Source of the DNA: Candidatus Competibacteraceae bacterium
Lineage (GTDB): Bacteria > Pseudomonadota > Gammaproteobacteria > Competibacterales > Competibacteraceae
DNA length: 64,000 nt
Direction of reading: 5' to 3'
Assembly: GCA_016699715.1 (NCBI GenBank)
Contig: CP065007.1
Coordinates: 1,178,001-1,242,000, forward strand
This document shows positions 34,523-43,779 of this stretch, one piece after another. Below the pieces are notes generated by a model, which ran no database searches, had not been told where the DNA came from, and saw nothing but the letters and a program-made list of their open reading frames with translations. The stretch's first letter is position 1. Every line of letters begins with the position of its first letter. A program made the translations under genes and the position numbers.

Positions 34523-35124
34523 GCCACCTGGCCATTGTGAAACACCAGGCGAGGCTCGGCGTCTGGATCGTGGAACCAGTGCACCCGGCTGAGTGCCGCG
34601 AAGGGTACTTCGAAGCGCCACAGGCGTTGCAAGGGCATGTCCAGAATCCGGCGCAGCACCATGCGGATGGTGCCGCCGTGGGCAACCAGCAGCACATGTT
34701 GGCCACGATGGCGTTCCAGCAGCGCCGCCCAGGCTTGGCCGATCCGTCGGTCGAAGTCGGCGACGGGCTCGCCTCCCGGGATCGGGTGGGCGATGGGGTC
34801 GCGCCAGAATTGCGCCAGTGCCAGCGGGTCGCTGTCATGGACCTCGGCGACGCTGCGGCCTTCCCAGACGCCGAAGCGCAGTTCACTGAAGCCTTCGACG
34901 ATTTCCAGGGGTCGATCCAGGCGTTGAGTCAGCTCGCGGGCGAACGCGGCGCAGCGGGTCAGCGGCGAGCTGACGATCGTTTGCCAGCCGCGAAAGTCCC
35001 CGACCGCCGCGCGCATCTGTTGCCATCCCAGCGGGCTGAGGGGATCGTCCAGCGCGCCGCGAAATTTCTTGCCGCCCGCCGGTTCGCCGTGTCGTAGCAG
35101 ATCGACGGTGGTGAAATCGTTCAT
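34519..35124 (-). CDS. cobC: Alpha-ribazole phosphatase, histidine phosphatase family
   Basis: The 201-residue protein has the phosphohistidine motif LLRHGEPAGG at the N-terminus, a second catalytic region FGVWEGRSVAEV and the C-terminal LLVAHGGTIR. These mark a phosphoglycerate-mutase-like phosphatase. In a cob operon it removes phosphate from alpha-ribazole 5'-phosphate or from the cobalamin phosphate. Four-base overlaps on both sides show tight coupling. Confidence 0.9.
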   Translation of the reverse strand: MNDFTTVDLLRHGEPAGGKKFRGALDDPLSPLGWQQMRAAVGDFRGWQTIVSSPLTRCAAFARELTQRLDRPLEIVEGFSELRFGVWEGRSVAEVHDSDPLALAQFWRDPIAHPIPGGEPVADFDRRIGQAWAALLERHRGQHVLLVAHGGTIRMVLRRILDMPLQRLWRFEVPFAALSRVHWFHDPDAEPRLVFHNGQVA

Positions 35125-36164
35125 GTGCGCGAGACTCCGGCTTCGGCGAAGGTGGCCATGCGGGCGTGCAGGGCGGCGGCGGCGCGCAGGATCGGCATCG
35201 CTATCGCCGCGCCGCTGCCCTCGCCCAGGCGCATGTCCAGGTCGAGCAGCGGTTGCGCGTCCAGCGCGTCCAGCAGCCGGCGGTGGCCGGGTTCGGCGGA
35301 GCGGTGGGCGTGGAACAGCCAGGCGGACAGATCCGGCTGGTGCCGAGCCGCCACCAGCGCGGCGGCGGTGGCGATGAAGCCGTCCACCAGCGCCGGAATC
35401 CCCAGTTGGGCGCAGCGCAGGTAGGCGCCCGCCAGCGCGGCGATTTCGAAGCCGCCCAGTCGTTGCAGGGCCGCGAGCGGCCGGTCGGCGCGGTGACGGG
35501 CCAGCCCTCGTTCGATGGTCAGGGCCTTGCGGGCGACGCCGGCGGCGTCCAGGCCGGTGCCGGGACCGGCCAGTTGCGCGGCCGGCAGACCGAGCAGGGA
35601 GCAGGCGACGGCGGCGGCGCTGGTGGTGTTGCCGATGCCCATCTCGCCGCCGATAAACAGCCTTGCCCCGCCGATCGAGGCGCGCTCGGCGGCTTCGCGG
35701 CCCGCCGTCAGCGCGTCGTGCAACTGCTCGACGCTCATGGCCGGTTCATGGACGAAATTGGCGGTGCCGGCGGCGATCCGGGCATCCAGCACCCCCGGCA
35801 GATCGCCCAGCGCTTGCACGGTGCCGACGTTGACCACCTCCAGCCGGGCGTTCCATTCCTGGGCCAGCACGCTGATCGCGGCGCCGCCACGGGCGAAGTT
35901 GCGCACCATTTCGGCGGTGACGATTTGCGGAAAGGCCGATACGCCTTCGGCGACGACGCCATGGTCGGCGGCGAACACGCTGATCCAGACCTGATCCAAC
36001 CGCGGCTGCTGGGTGCCCTGCATCGCGGCCAGGGTCGCGCCGAGCTGTTCCAGCCGGCCCAGCGAGCCGGGCGGCTTGGTCAGTTGCGCCTGCCGCTCAT
36101 GGGCGGCGGCGAGCGTGGCGGCGTCGGGGCCGGGAATCGGGTCGTCAAACCAGTGATGGCTCAT
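35121..36164 (-). CDS. cobT: Nicotinate-nucleotide--dimethylbenzimidazole phosphoribosyltransferase
   Basis: The 347-residue protein has TKPPGSLGRLEQLGATLAAMQG, VFAADHGVVAEGVSAFPQIVTAEMVRNFARGGAAISVLA and FIGGEMGIGNTTSAAAVACSLL, all diagnostic of CobT. It makes alpha-ribazole phosphate, activating the lower ligand of B12. Overlaps cobU and cobC by four bases each. Confidence 0.95.
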   Translation of the reverse strand: MSHHWFDDPIPGPDAATLAAAHERQAQLTKPPGSLGRLEQLGATLAAMQGTQQPRLDQVWISVFAADHGVVAEGVSAFPQIVTAEMVRNFARGGAAISVLAQEWNARLEVVNVGTVQALGDLPGVLDARIAAGTANFVHEPAMSVEQLHDALTAGREAAERASIGGARLFIGGEMGIGNTTSAAAVACSLLGLPAAQLAGPGTGLDAAGVARKALTIERGLARHRADRPLAALQRLGGFEIAALAGAYLRCAQLGIPALVDGFIATAAALVAARHQPDLSAWLFHAHRSAEPGHRRLLDALDAQPLLDLDMRLGEGSGAAIAMPILRAAAALHARMATFAEAGVSRT

Positions 36165-36679
36165 GCGGGGCAGTCCTTGAGGGTAAGGGGCAGGCCGGCC
36201 ACCACGAGGGTGACGCGGTCACAGCGGCGGGCGACCGCCTGATGCAATCGGCCGGCTTCGTCGCGGAAGCGACGGGCCAGGGGGTTGGCGGGGACGATGC
36301 CCTGGCCGACTTCGTTGCTGACCAGCAGTACCTGTCCCGGCAGTCCCGGCAGCGTGTTCAACAGGGCGCGCGTTTCGGCGTCCAGGCGGTCGTCGCCGGT
36401 GGCCAGCAGGTTGCTGAGCCACAGCGTCAGGCAGTCCACCAGCAGACAGCGGTTCGGAGCGGCGTGGGTTTGCAGGGCGGCGGCGAGGGCCAGCGGTTCT
36501 TCCACCAGACCCCAATCGGTGGGGCGGTCGGCGCGGTGGTGGGCGATGCGCTCGCTCATTTCCGCGTCGCCGGCCTGGGCGGTGGCGAGGTAAACGACGT
36601 TCAGGCCAGCGGCGGCGGCCTGGCGCTGGGCGAAGGCGCTTTTGCCGGACCGGGCGCCGCCGAGGATGAGCTGTTTCAT
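36161..36679 (-). CDS. cobU: Bifunctional adenosylcobinamide kinase/guanylyltransferase
   Basis: The 172-residue protein starts MKQLILGGARSGKSAFAQ with a P-loop GGARSGKS, followed by YLATAQAGDAEMSERIAHHRADRP, whose histidine region takes the GMP, and VLLVSNEVGQGIVP. It phosphorylates adenosylcobinamide and transfers GMP. First gene of the cobalamin lower-loop operon. I saw no B12 riboswitch in the 220 bases upstream; a GC-rich hairpin (CGCCCG-TGG-CGGGCG, near 36708) is present. Confidence 0.93.
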   Translation of the reverse strand: MKQLILGGARSGKSAFAQRQAAAAGLNVVYLATAQAGDAEMSERIAHHRADRPTDWGLVEEPLALAAALQTHAAPNRCLLVDCLTLWLSNLLATGDDRLDAETRALLNTLPGLPGQVLLVSNEVGQGIVPANPLARRFRDEAGRLHQAVARRCDRVTLVVAGLPLTLKDCPA

Positions 36680-36902
36680 GTCAAGGGTGGTTATGCTTTT
36701 TTATCGCGAGCGCCCGTGGCGGGCGGCGTGGCCTAATTATCGTTGATTTCGGCGAATTGCCAAATCGGGCGAGTGGGGATGGGGGGAGACTGTTATGGCC
36801 TGCCGTCGGCAACCTTATGTTTTTCACTGACATATGCTATCTTTGTGGTACATTCTGAAGATACAGAGCATGCCTTGGTGAAACCTGTCAAGGCCGGACA
36901 CG

Positions 36903-39185
36903 ATGAATCCACTTCTCAAGATGGCTATTCGCGCTGGTGCATTGGATTTGGTTCGATTTCATCTCCAGCGCGGCGGCGATATCAACCGGCAGGATGACAG
37001 CGGTACTTCGCTGCTAATGTTCGCTGCCGTCCGTGGCCGTGCGGAAATCTGCCAGATTCTGGTGGATGCTGGAGCCGATCCAGTTCTGAAAAACCGTCAG
37101 GGCCAAGATGCACTGGATCTGGCTGGCATTGCCGGCCATGGCACAGTGGAAGCCATACTACGGGCCGCTGCTGCTACCCGCGTACCGGATCCCGATAGTC
37201 AGGCTGTCAATGATAAAACTGTGATTGAAGATCTGACGGATTCCTTTGCCGATGCGCTGGATTTTGACGCTATGGCCTGGGAAGCAGAGATCGAAACGCC
37301 GCCGCCAGAAGGCGATCTCGACTGCCTTGACAGCACCCGTGTCCTTCACCAGATCATATCCCATCACGTTCCCGTCGATACTGACGCGGACTGGTCGGAT
37401 ATTGAGATCGACCTGCCGAACCTGCCCACGAGCCGGCGTGATCGAGTGTGGGCCGAGCGCTGGGCAAGCATCACCCCGGTTTTGATTCAAGGTCTCCAAG
37501 TCGGGAGAGTTTCCCGCGCTGACATCGAATACGCACTACAGCATGACCAACCCGATCTGGAAATGCAGGAGCTATTGCTGAATCGTATTCTCGGAGAACT
37601 GGGCATTCAAATTGACGACTGGGTGGATGATGATTTGCCGCCTGACTTCGCTCCTCTGGATCCTGAACAGGAGAATCCAGAGGAGCCGATCATCGATGAA
37701 GCGCTGTCCTTTATTGAATCATGGCTGGATCAGCGCATGGAGCCTGTTGGTTGCTATCTACGTGATCTTGGTGACTTTGATTTGCTGACGGCTGAAGAAG
37801 AAATTCAGGTTGCCCGGTGCATTGAGGAAAGCGTCAGCCAAGTGCTGCTGGTTCTGGCTGATTATCCGCTGACCATTAGCGAACTGCTGCGACTTTATGA
37901 TTTGGCCTGTGAGAATGGTAGTCTGCTGACCGAAGTAATCAGTGGTTTCAAGGATGTCGAAGACGTTGCGCCGCCCTTGCTGGACGTTGAATTGCTGCTG
38001 GCCGCTGATGACCAGGATGCGGTGGTCGCTGGTGACAAGGCGGCAGCCTTCGATAACGAAGACGAGGATGAGGACGAAGACAGCACATCATCTGCTGCTG
38101 AAAACACCCTCGATCCTGAGGAAATCGCCCGTCACTTCACAGAATTGCGCTCCCTGTACCAGCAGACCCTTTCCAGCATTGATAAAGTCGGTCTCCTGAA
38201 CCCTCGGGCACAGGCACTGCGCCAGCAATTAAGCGAGTGTTTCCTGCAATTCCGCATTGCGCCGAAGACGCTGAATCGGTTGATTGCCCAAGTGTATGGC
38301 ATGGCTAAACGCATTCATGCCTTGGAGACGCGCAACCCGGATCGGAACGGCCCGCACCTACAGCAGGAACGGGGGGCCATTGAACGGGAAACCCATCTTC
38401 CGATTGAATTCATCGAAGATCTCAATTATCGACTGTCAAGCAGCGATGCCAAAGTCCGCCACGCCCGGCATGAAATGACTACGGCCAATTTGCGACTGGT
38501 GATTTCCATCGCCAAGAAGTACACCCATCGGGGCTTGGACTTTCTCGACCTGATTCAGGAAGGCAATATTGGCTTGATGAAGGCAGTGGATAAATTCGAT
38601 TACCAGCGCGGCTATAAATTCTCGACCTATGCGACGTGGTGGATTCGGCAGGCCATTACCCGCGCCATTGCTGATCAGGCCCGCACCATCCGCATTCCGG
38701 TCCACATGATTGAGACCATTAACAAACTGGACTGGATTTCCCGGCAGATGTGGCAGGAGGCTGGACGAGAACCTACCCCAGAGGAGCTATCCATACGGAT
38801 GGAGATACCCGAAGACCGGGTGCGTAAGGTGATGAAGGTCGTTGAGGAACCGATTTCGCTGGAAGCGCTGATGGATGATGGCGAGGGCGATGAAAGTTTT
38901 GCTGATCGGCTGGAAGACTTGCAGGCCGTATCGCCGGAACAGGCAGCGATCAACGACAACCTGGAAGAAAACATTCGCCGACTGCTGGATGATTTCAAGC
39001 CACGGGATGCTGAAGTCATCCGCCTGCGCTTTGGAATCGATAGACCGTTTGCACAAACCCTTGAAGAAATCGGCCAGCAGTTTGATGTGACCCGCGAACG
39101 TATCCGCCAGATCGAAGCCAAAGCGCTAAAAAAGCTGGCTCATCCCAATCGTTCAGACCTGTTGCGTGATTTCCTGTCGCCATGA
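36903..39185 (+). CDS. Sigma-70 family factor with N-terminal ankyrin repeats
   Basis: This 760-residue protein begins with about three ankyrin repeats (residues 1-93: GDINRQDDSGTSLLMFAAVRGR, GADPVLKNRQGQDALDLAGIAGHG). A region-1.1-like helical part follows near 200-240, then region 1.2 (PVGCYLRDLGDFDLLTAEEEIQVARCIEE, 281-309), an acidic non-conserved region with an EDEDEDED run, region 2 (LRLVISIAKKYTHRGLDFLDLIQEGNIGLMKAVDKFDYQRGYKFSTYATWWIRQAITRAI, 530-589), region 3 and a complete region 4 (RDAEVIRLRF...TRERIRQIEAKALKKLAHPNRS). DNA-contacting residues resemble RpoD, so promoters close to consensus are expected. Its stop overlaps the start of the paraMORC gene (ATGA). Group and targets are unknown; it is clearly not the ordinary rpoD locus. 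Confidence 0.9.
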   Translation: MNPLLKMAIRAGALDLVRFHLQRGGDINRQDDSGTSLLMFAAVRGRAEICQILVDAGADPVLKNRQGQDALDLAGIAGHGTVEAILRAAAATRVPDPDSQAVNDKTVIEDLTDSFADALDFDAMAWEAEIETPPPEGDLDCLDSTRVLHQIISHHVPVDTDADWSDIEIDLPNLPTSRRDRVWAERWASITPVLIQGLQVGRVSRADIEYALQHDQPDLEMQELLLNRILGELGIQIDDWVDDDLPPDFAPLDPEQENPEEPIIDEALSFIESWLDQRMEPVGCYLRDLGDFDLLTAEEEIQVARCIEESVSQVLLVLADYPLTISELLRLYDLACENGSLLTEVISGFKDVEDVAPPLLDVELLLAADDQDAVVAGDKAAAFDNEDEDEDEDSTSSAAENTLDPEEIARHFTELRSLYQQTLSSIDKVGLLNPRAQALRQQLSECFLQFRIAPKTLNRLIAQVYGMAKRIHALETRNPDRNGPHLQQERGAIERETHLPIEFIEDLNYRLSSSDAKVRHARHEMTTANLRLVISIAKKYTHRGLDFLDLIQEGNIGLMKAVDKFDYQRGYKFSTYATWWIRQAITRAIADQARTIRIPVHMIETINKLDWISRQMWQEAGREPTPEELSIRMEIPEDRVRKVMKVVEEPISLEALMDDGEGDESFADRLEDLQAVSPEQAAINDNLEENIRRLLDDFKPRDAEVIRLRFGIDRPFAQTLEEIGQQFDVTRERIRQIEAKALKKLAHPNRSDLLRDFLSP

Positions 39186-40693
39186 CTCAAGCCAGCATGA
39201 CCCGATCCCGACATGCGCCGCCCAAAGCCAGCGCGATGCTCGAAGCCCTGCGTGGGCTGGGCTACTCCACCGCTACCGCCTTGGCCGATGTCATTGACAA
39301 CAGCATCGCCGCCCGGGCTGCAACCGTCCATCTCCGGTTTGTGTGGGCTGAATCGGGTAGCGCCATACACATTCTTGACGATGGCGATGGCATGGACGCC
39401 GACGAACTGGACCAGGCTATGCGGCTGGGCGAACGCAACCCACTGGACCCCCGTGCTGCTGACGATTTGGGCCGGTTTGGACTGGGCCTGAAAACGGCTT
39501 CACTGTCGCAATGTCGGCGGCTGACCGTCGCCAGTCGTCGGGACGGGCAAACCCACTGCCTGCGCTGGGATCTGGACGAGATTGCCCGGCGTCCTGACGA
39601 TGGATGGTATCTGCTGGAAGATGCCGCCGATGGTTCGGTCGAGTACCTTCGGATTCTGGATGAACAGCCGCAGGGAACCCTGGTGTTATGGGAAATTCTG
39701 GATCGGATCATCACGCCGGGTTTCAGCGAACAGGACTTTCTCGACCTGATGGATCGGGTCGAACAACACCTGTCCATGGTCTTTCACCGTTATCTTGACG
39801 GGCTGCATCCCCGGCTGCGGATTCTGATTAACGACCGTCCGGTCAAGCCGTGGGATCCGTTTCTGATCGACCATCCCGCCACCTGGTCTTCCCCGGTGCA
39901 ACCCTATCGGATCGGGGCAGCTCTGGTTGAAGTTCAAGGCCATGTACTTCCGCACCATGATCGGCTGGAGTCCGGAGCCTATGAACCGGCCGGTGGGCCG
40001 GAAGGCTGGACCTCGCAACAGGGCTTCTACGTCTATCGTAATGCCCGGCTGCTGGTCGCAGGTGGTTGGCTGGGACTGGGTCAGGGACGCAGTTGGACAC
40101 GGGAGGAAGCCCATCGGCTGGCGCGGATCCGCATTGACATCCCCAACAGCGCTGATGCCGACTGGAAAATCGACATCCGCAAGTCTACGGCCCGGCCACC
40201 GGTCGCTCTGCGTAGAAGGTTGCTCAGCCTTGCCGAGGATATCCGTCAGCGTGCGCGACGGGTTTTTGCTCACCGTGGGCGGATAATCCAGGTGGGTGGG
40301 AAAGAATCACTTGTGGAAGCCTGGCAGGCCGAACAGGGCAATGGGGGTATGCGCTACCGAATCAGTGAAGACCACCCAGCCGTCAAAGCCGTTCTCGAAA
40401 GTGCCGGGGCACTGCTTCCACAAATCCGCGTCATGTTACGAGTAATCGAGGAAACCGTGCCGGTGCAACGCATCTGGCTGGATACCACCGAGGGCAAGGA
40501 AGTCCCACGTACCGGCTTCGTGGGCGAAGCGCCAGCCGAGGTTGTGGCTGTTCTGGAGGTGATGTTCAGGAACATGATCCAGAGAAAGGGCCTTTCGCCA
40601 CAGATGGCGCGTGAGCAACTGCTCCGCACCGAACCATTTCATCAGTATCCCGATCTGGTCCGCAACCTGCCGGACATTCCGACCCTCGCATAA
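39182..40693 (+). CDS. ParaMORC-type GHKL ATPase
   Basis: The 503-residue protein carries the GHKL ATP-binding Bergerat fold: TALADVIDNSIAARA with Asn40, DDGDGMDADEL (66-75) and DLGRFGLGLKTASLSQC (95-111). The layout, beginning GLGYSTATALADVIDNSI, is that of MutL-related paraMORC proteins found in bacterial restriction-like systems with a Z1 protein and a cytosine methyltransferase. It probably acts as an ATP-driven DNA clamp. It overlaps the sigma-factor gene by four bases and is followed 17 bases later by a Z1-like fragment. Family assignment is from motifs; the defensive role is from known associations. Confidence 0.8.
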   Translation: MTQASMTRSRHAPPKASAMLEALRGLGYSTATALADVIDNSIAARAATVHLRFVWAESGSAIHILDDGDGMDADELDQAMRLGERNPLDPRAADDLGRFGLGLKTASLSQCRRLTVASRRDGQTHCLRWDLDEIARRPDDGWYLLEDAADGSVEYLRILDEQPQGTLVLWEILDRIITPGFSEQDFLDLMDRVEQHLSMVFHRYLDGLHPRLRILINDRPVKPWDPFLIDHPATWSSPVQPYRIGAALVEVQGHVLPHHDRLESGAYEPAGGPEGWTSQQGFYVYRNARLLVAGGWLGLGQGRSWTREEAHRLARIRIDIPNSADADWKIDIRKSTARPPVALRRRLLSLAEDIRQRARRVFAHRGRIIQVGGKESLVEAWQAEQGNGGMRYRISEDHPAVKAVLESAGALLPQIRVMLRVIEETVPVQRIWLDTTEGKEVPRTGFVGEAPAEVVAVLEVMFRNMIQRKGLSPQMAREQLLRTEPFHQYPDLVRNLPDIPTLA

Positions 40694-40710
40694 CTTCCCC
40701 AGAGATCCGC

Positions 40711-40938
40711 ATGAACGCGAACGAGCAGAAAATCGTCAAGATGACGCAGGAGATGTTGCTGGAAGTTGAGGATCGCAGCCATATCACGCCAGCGATCATC
40801 CAGGAACACATTGACCAGATGGTGAATCTGTACCGCCTCAAGCAACCTGACTGGGGTAAGGATATTGATTGCAGCGCCGTGATCGATGAAATGATCCGCC
40901 GTTTCAGCCAGTGGATTGGTAATACAAATTTCCGGTAA
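40711..40938 (+). pseudogene. N-terminal stub of a Z1-domain protein
   Basis: The 75-codon frame reads MNANEQKIVKMTQEMLLEVED, then HITPAIIQEHIDQMVNLYRL, then VIDEMIRRFSQWIGNTNFR. From memory, Z1-domain endonuclease-associated proteins of paraMORC systems start like this and continue for several hundred residues after an RRFSxWIG motif. Here the frame stops a few codons after that motif, where the DNA turns AT-rich. I infer truncation by a rearrangement with a breakpoint near 40918. It could instead be a genuine small protein. Confidence 0.5.
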
Positions 40939-40959
40939 TTTTTCGCATTTAGGGTTCCC

Positions 40960-40991
40960 GGATTCCGTCATTCCCGCAGATATGGGAATCC
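40960..40991. repeat. REP-like hairpin (GGATTCC...GGAATCC)
   Basis: GGATTCC at 40960-40966 pairs with GGAATCC at 40985-40991, enclosing CGTCATTCCC. This is the common 'CGTCATTCCCGC...GGGAATCCAG' type of proteobacterial intergenic repeat. It lies exactly between the Z1 stub and the helicase gene and may have aided recombination there. Confidence 0.55.
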
Positions 40992-41040
40992 AGTCAGCCG
41001 CTGAAAAATTGATTTATATTTCGGCTAAATTGTAATTATA

Positions 41041-43779
41041 ATGAACATTATAAACAATAAATCTTCGGTTCTTAATTTACCAAATGACGCCCGAATGTTA
41101 GACATTATTCGGGATGGTCTTACTTGGGCTGACGAAGCTGCATTTGCAATATCATTTACTCGTTGCAGTGGTTTGTCGCTTTTGCTTGATTATCTCGTAA
41201 AATTTGGTTGTCGCCGTGCAAAATTACGCTTGTTGACATCCACATATCTAAATATCACTCAGCCTGATGCGCTGGAATCAATACTTTCTCTGGAAGGTAT
41301 CGAGTGCCGCGTTCAAACTGGACATACAGCCTTTCACACAAAATTTTGGATGTTTGGTAATCATCAAGTTTGGGTAGGTTCTTCAAACCTTACGCGAGGT
41401 GGATTAACGAGCAATGTCGAGTGGAATCTAGTTACTCAAGATCAAATAGCAGTTGCTGACGCAAGGCTTAATTTTGATACTCTTTGGAATCGGCCTGATG
41501 TTCAACCGCTTACTTCCGATTTAATTCATTCTTACCGTCAGATATTGAGGGAATTAAACCATAATCTATCTGCCGATATACCAAAGTTTGTAATCGCTCC
41601 GCAGCCAAACAAGGCTCAAATCGAAGCATTAAAGCAGCTTGCTGAAATCCGGCAATGTGGGGAAAAAAGCGCGGCTGTAATCGCCGCTACAGGTGTGGGA
41701 AAAACTTATCTTGCCGCTTTTGACTTTAAAGCATCAAGTTCTCGGACACTGCTTTATGTTTCGCACCGAAAAGAACATTTAGATCAGGCATGGACTACCT
41801 TTGCTAACGTACTCGGTTCATCAAAGGAATTCGGCTTTTTGGTCGAATCCTACAAAGATATAGATGCTGAAATCCTGTTTGCCAGTATACAGGCGCTATC
41901 AAGAAACCCCAGTGTGCTAAATAGGCATTTTGATTACATTGTGATAGATGAATTTCACCATGCCGCAGCGCCGAGTTATGCGCCGTTGAAAATCACGGCT
42001 TCACAAGGATTTCTGTTAGGTATGACTGCGACTCCTGAGCGCCAGGATGGTCATGATGTTCTGGAGTGGTGTAATTGGAATGTGGCGTATGAAGTCAGAT
42101 TGCCGGAAGCAATACGTCGGCAATGGCTTTTGCCGTTTCACTATTTTGGGATTGCAGATGACACCGTTGACTTTGAGCGATTATGGAGAAAAGGCGGTTT
42201 CGATCCAGATGTGTTGGAAAATGCGTTGATGATTGAAAAGCGTGTTGACCTCATTCTCGAACACGCGATCAAGCACGGCTACGATGGGGTCAAACGCGCT
42301 ACCGTAGGTTTCTGTGCGGGGGTTCGGCACGCTCGATATATGGCAGAAGCCTTCACACGAAGAGGATTAGAGTCCGCCTATGTAGATGGTAGTATGAGCC
42401 TAGAATCTCGCAAGGCTATCTACGCGAATCTAGGGGATTCTTCGCATGTACTGGAATGGCTATTCGTCTCGGATGTTTTAAACGAAGGTGTCGATATTCC
42501 AGCAATCAACAGCCTTCTATTTCTTCGACCGACCGATTCTCCGACAATTTTCATTCAGCAGCTTGGGCGGGGTTTGCGCCTTTTCGACGGCACGGAAATG
42601 TTAACCGTTTTGGATTTTGTTGGACATCATCGGAATGCTTGGCTTGCATTGCGTGCGCTCCACGATCCCGGCAGGGGACGCAACCCGTCCAGCATTCCAG
42701 AATTGGATATTGACCCGCCCCCCGGATGTGAAATAGTGCTTCAAGATCGAACCAAGGAAATATTAGTCAAGATTCGCAAGCAAACCATGTCAATTAAGGA
42801 ACGCTGGATAAATCTTTATCAGCAGGTCAGGCAAGATTTAGGGCATCCATTGCTGCCGGTAGATTTTTTGCATCGCGAGGATGTTGCCGATTTAGGTCAC
42901 TATCGCCGAGCGTTTAAGACTTGGTTGGAGTTACAGATTGCGGTTGAAGATGCTACAGAATGGTCGTCAGGATTAGCGAGAGATTCTGCACTATTTAGAT
43001 TACTTGCTGCTGCTGAAAAGGATTGGCAACGCTCTAGAATATCCGCCTACGCTGCACTATGGGCAATGTGTTCTAACCCTGAACAGCCGCAAGTGGGTTT
43101 TAATGATTTCTTTATTCATTATCCTCGTTGGCAAGTCGAGAAAGAGTCTTTTAGCATTGGATTTGCAGGGGTGCAAAAATGCTTAGACAATGACTTATTA
43201 GATGGTGCATGTTTAAGACAAGATATTTTTGTGATGCCTTCAAACAAAGAAGTTTTGTTTCAGATTGAAGGACGTTTAGCTTGGACTCTTGATAGAGACT
43301 GGAAAATGCGTCATGGTGGGATTTTGAGGACGCCATCAGATATAGTTTTACATCGAAAATACTCAAGAGCCGAAGCAGTAAACTATTTTGGAACACAGTA
43401 TGATCCACAACGTCATAATGTTGGCGTTTGTTGGTTTGGCAATGAATGTATGATTATGACCAAAATAGACACCAGTGGAGCGCATTCCCAGTTTCAGTAT
43501 TACAATCGACTTGTGGACAATAAAACTTTTGTATGGTCTAGTCAAAACAGGCAGCGCCGAGATAATGAGGCAGGGCGAAGAATTATGGAGCATCAACAGC
43601 GGGGACTGAACTTACATTTATTCGTTCAACCGCGATCTCACGAATCTGCTGTTTATCTTGGTAAAGTACGGTTTGTTTCTGCTGAAAGAGATGCGCCGAT
43701 GCTGGTTACATTTGAGCTTGAAAATACGTTGCCTTCTGCTGTTGTAGCGGAACTGACCGACAACGACTCCGTCGTTTGA
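41041..43779 (+). CDS. PLD-family nuclease fused to SF2 helicase with DUF3427-like C-terminus
   Basis: The 912-residue protein starts with a phospholipase-D-type nuclease domain, FHTKFWMFG (H99, K101) followed by VWVGSSNLTRGG. The SF2 helicase core has Walker A ATGVGKT (216-222), DEFHH (303-307), GMTATPERQDG, SDVLNEGVDIP and QQLGRGLR. The C-terminal 300 residues fit DUF3427, often seen behind such helicases in defence genes. The gene is strikingly AT-rich compared with everything around it, and its 3' end overlaps the convergent methyltransferase frame by 162 bases. It probably arrived separately and cuts or remodels foreign DNA; the activity is inferred. Confidence 0.85.
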   Translation: MNIINNKSSVLNLPNDARMLDIIRDGLTWADEAAFAISFTRCSGLSLLLDYLVKFGCRRAKLRLLTSTYLNITQPDALESILSLEGIECRVQTGHTAFHTKFWMFGNHQVWVGSSNLTRGGLTSNVEWNLVTQDQIAVADARLNFDTLWNRPDVQPLTSDLIHSYRQILRELNHNLSADIPKFVIAPQPNKAQIEALKQLAEIRQCGEKSAAVIAATGVGKTYLAAFDFKASSSRTLLYVSHRKEHLDQAWTTFANVLGSSKEFGFLVESYKDIDAEILFASIQALSRNPSVLNRHFDYIVIDEFHHAAAPSYAPLKITASQGFLLGMTATPERQDGHDVLEWCNWNVAYEVRLPEAIRRQWLLPFHYFGIADDTVDFERLWRKGGFDPDVLENALMIEKRVDLILEHAIKHGYDGVKRATVGFCAGVRHARYMAEAFTRRGLESAYVDGSMSLESRKAIYANLGDSSHVLEWLFVSDVLNEGVDIPAINSLLFLRPTDSPTIFIQQLGRGLRLFDGTEMLTVLDFVGHHRNAWLALRALHDPGRGRNPSSIPELDIDPPPGCEIVLQDRTKEILVKIRKQTMSIKERWINLYQQVRQDLGHPLLPVDFLHREDVADLGHYRRAFKTWLELQIAVEDATEWSSGLARDSALFRLLAAAEKDWQRSRISAYAALWAMCSNPEQPQVGFNDFFIHYPRWQVEKESFSIGFAGVQKCLDNDLLDGACLRQDIFVMPSNKEVLFQIEGRLAWTLDRDWKMRHGGILRTPSDIVLHRKYSRAEAVNYFGTQYDPQRHNVGVCWFGNECMIMTKIDTSGAHSQFQYYNRLVDNKTFVWSSQNRQRRDNEAGRRIMEHQQRGLNLHLFVQPRSHESAVYLGKVRFVSAERDAPMLVTFELENTLPSAVVAELTDNDSVV

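Noticed and set aside
36680..36902. Cobalamin riboswitch before cobU
   Set aside because: I could not find the B12-box core; only a GC-rich hairpin is present, with an A-run on the wrong side for a terminator.
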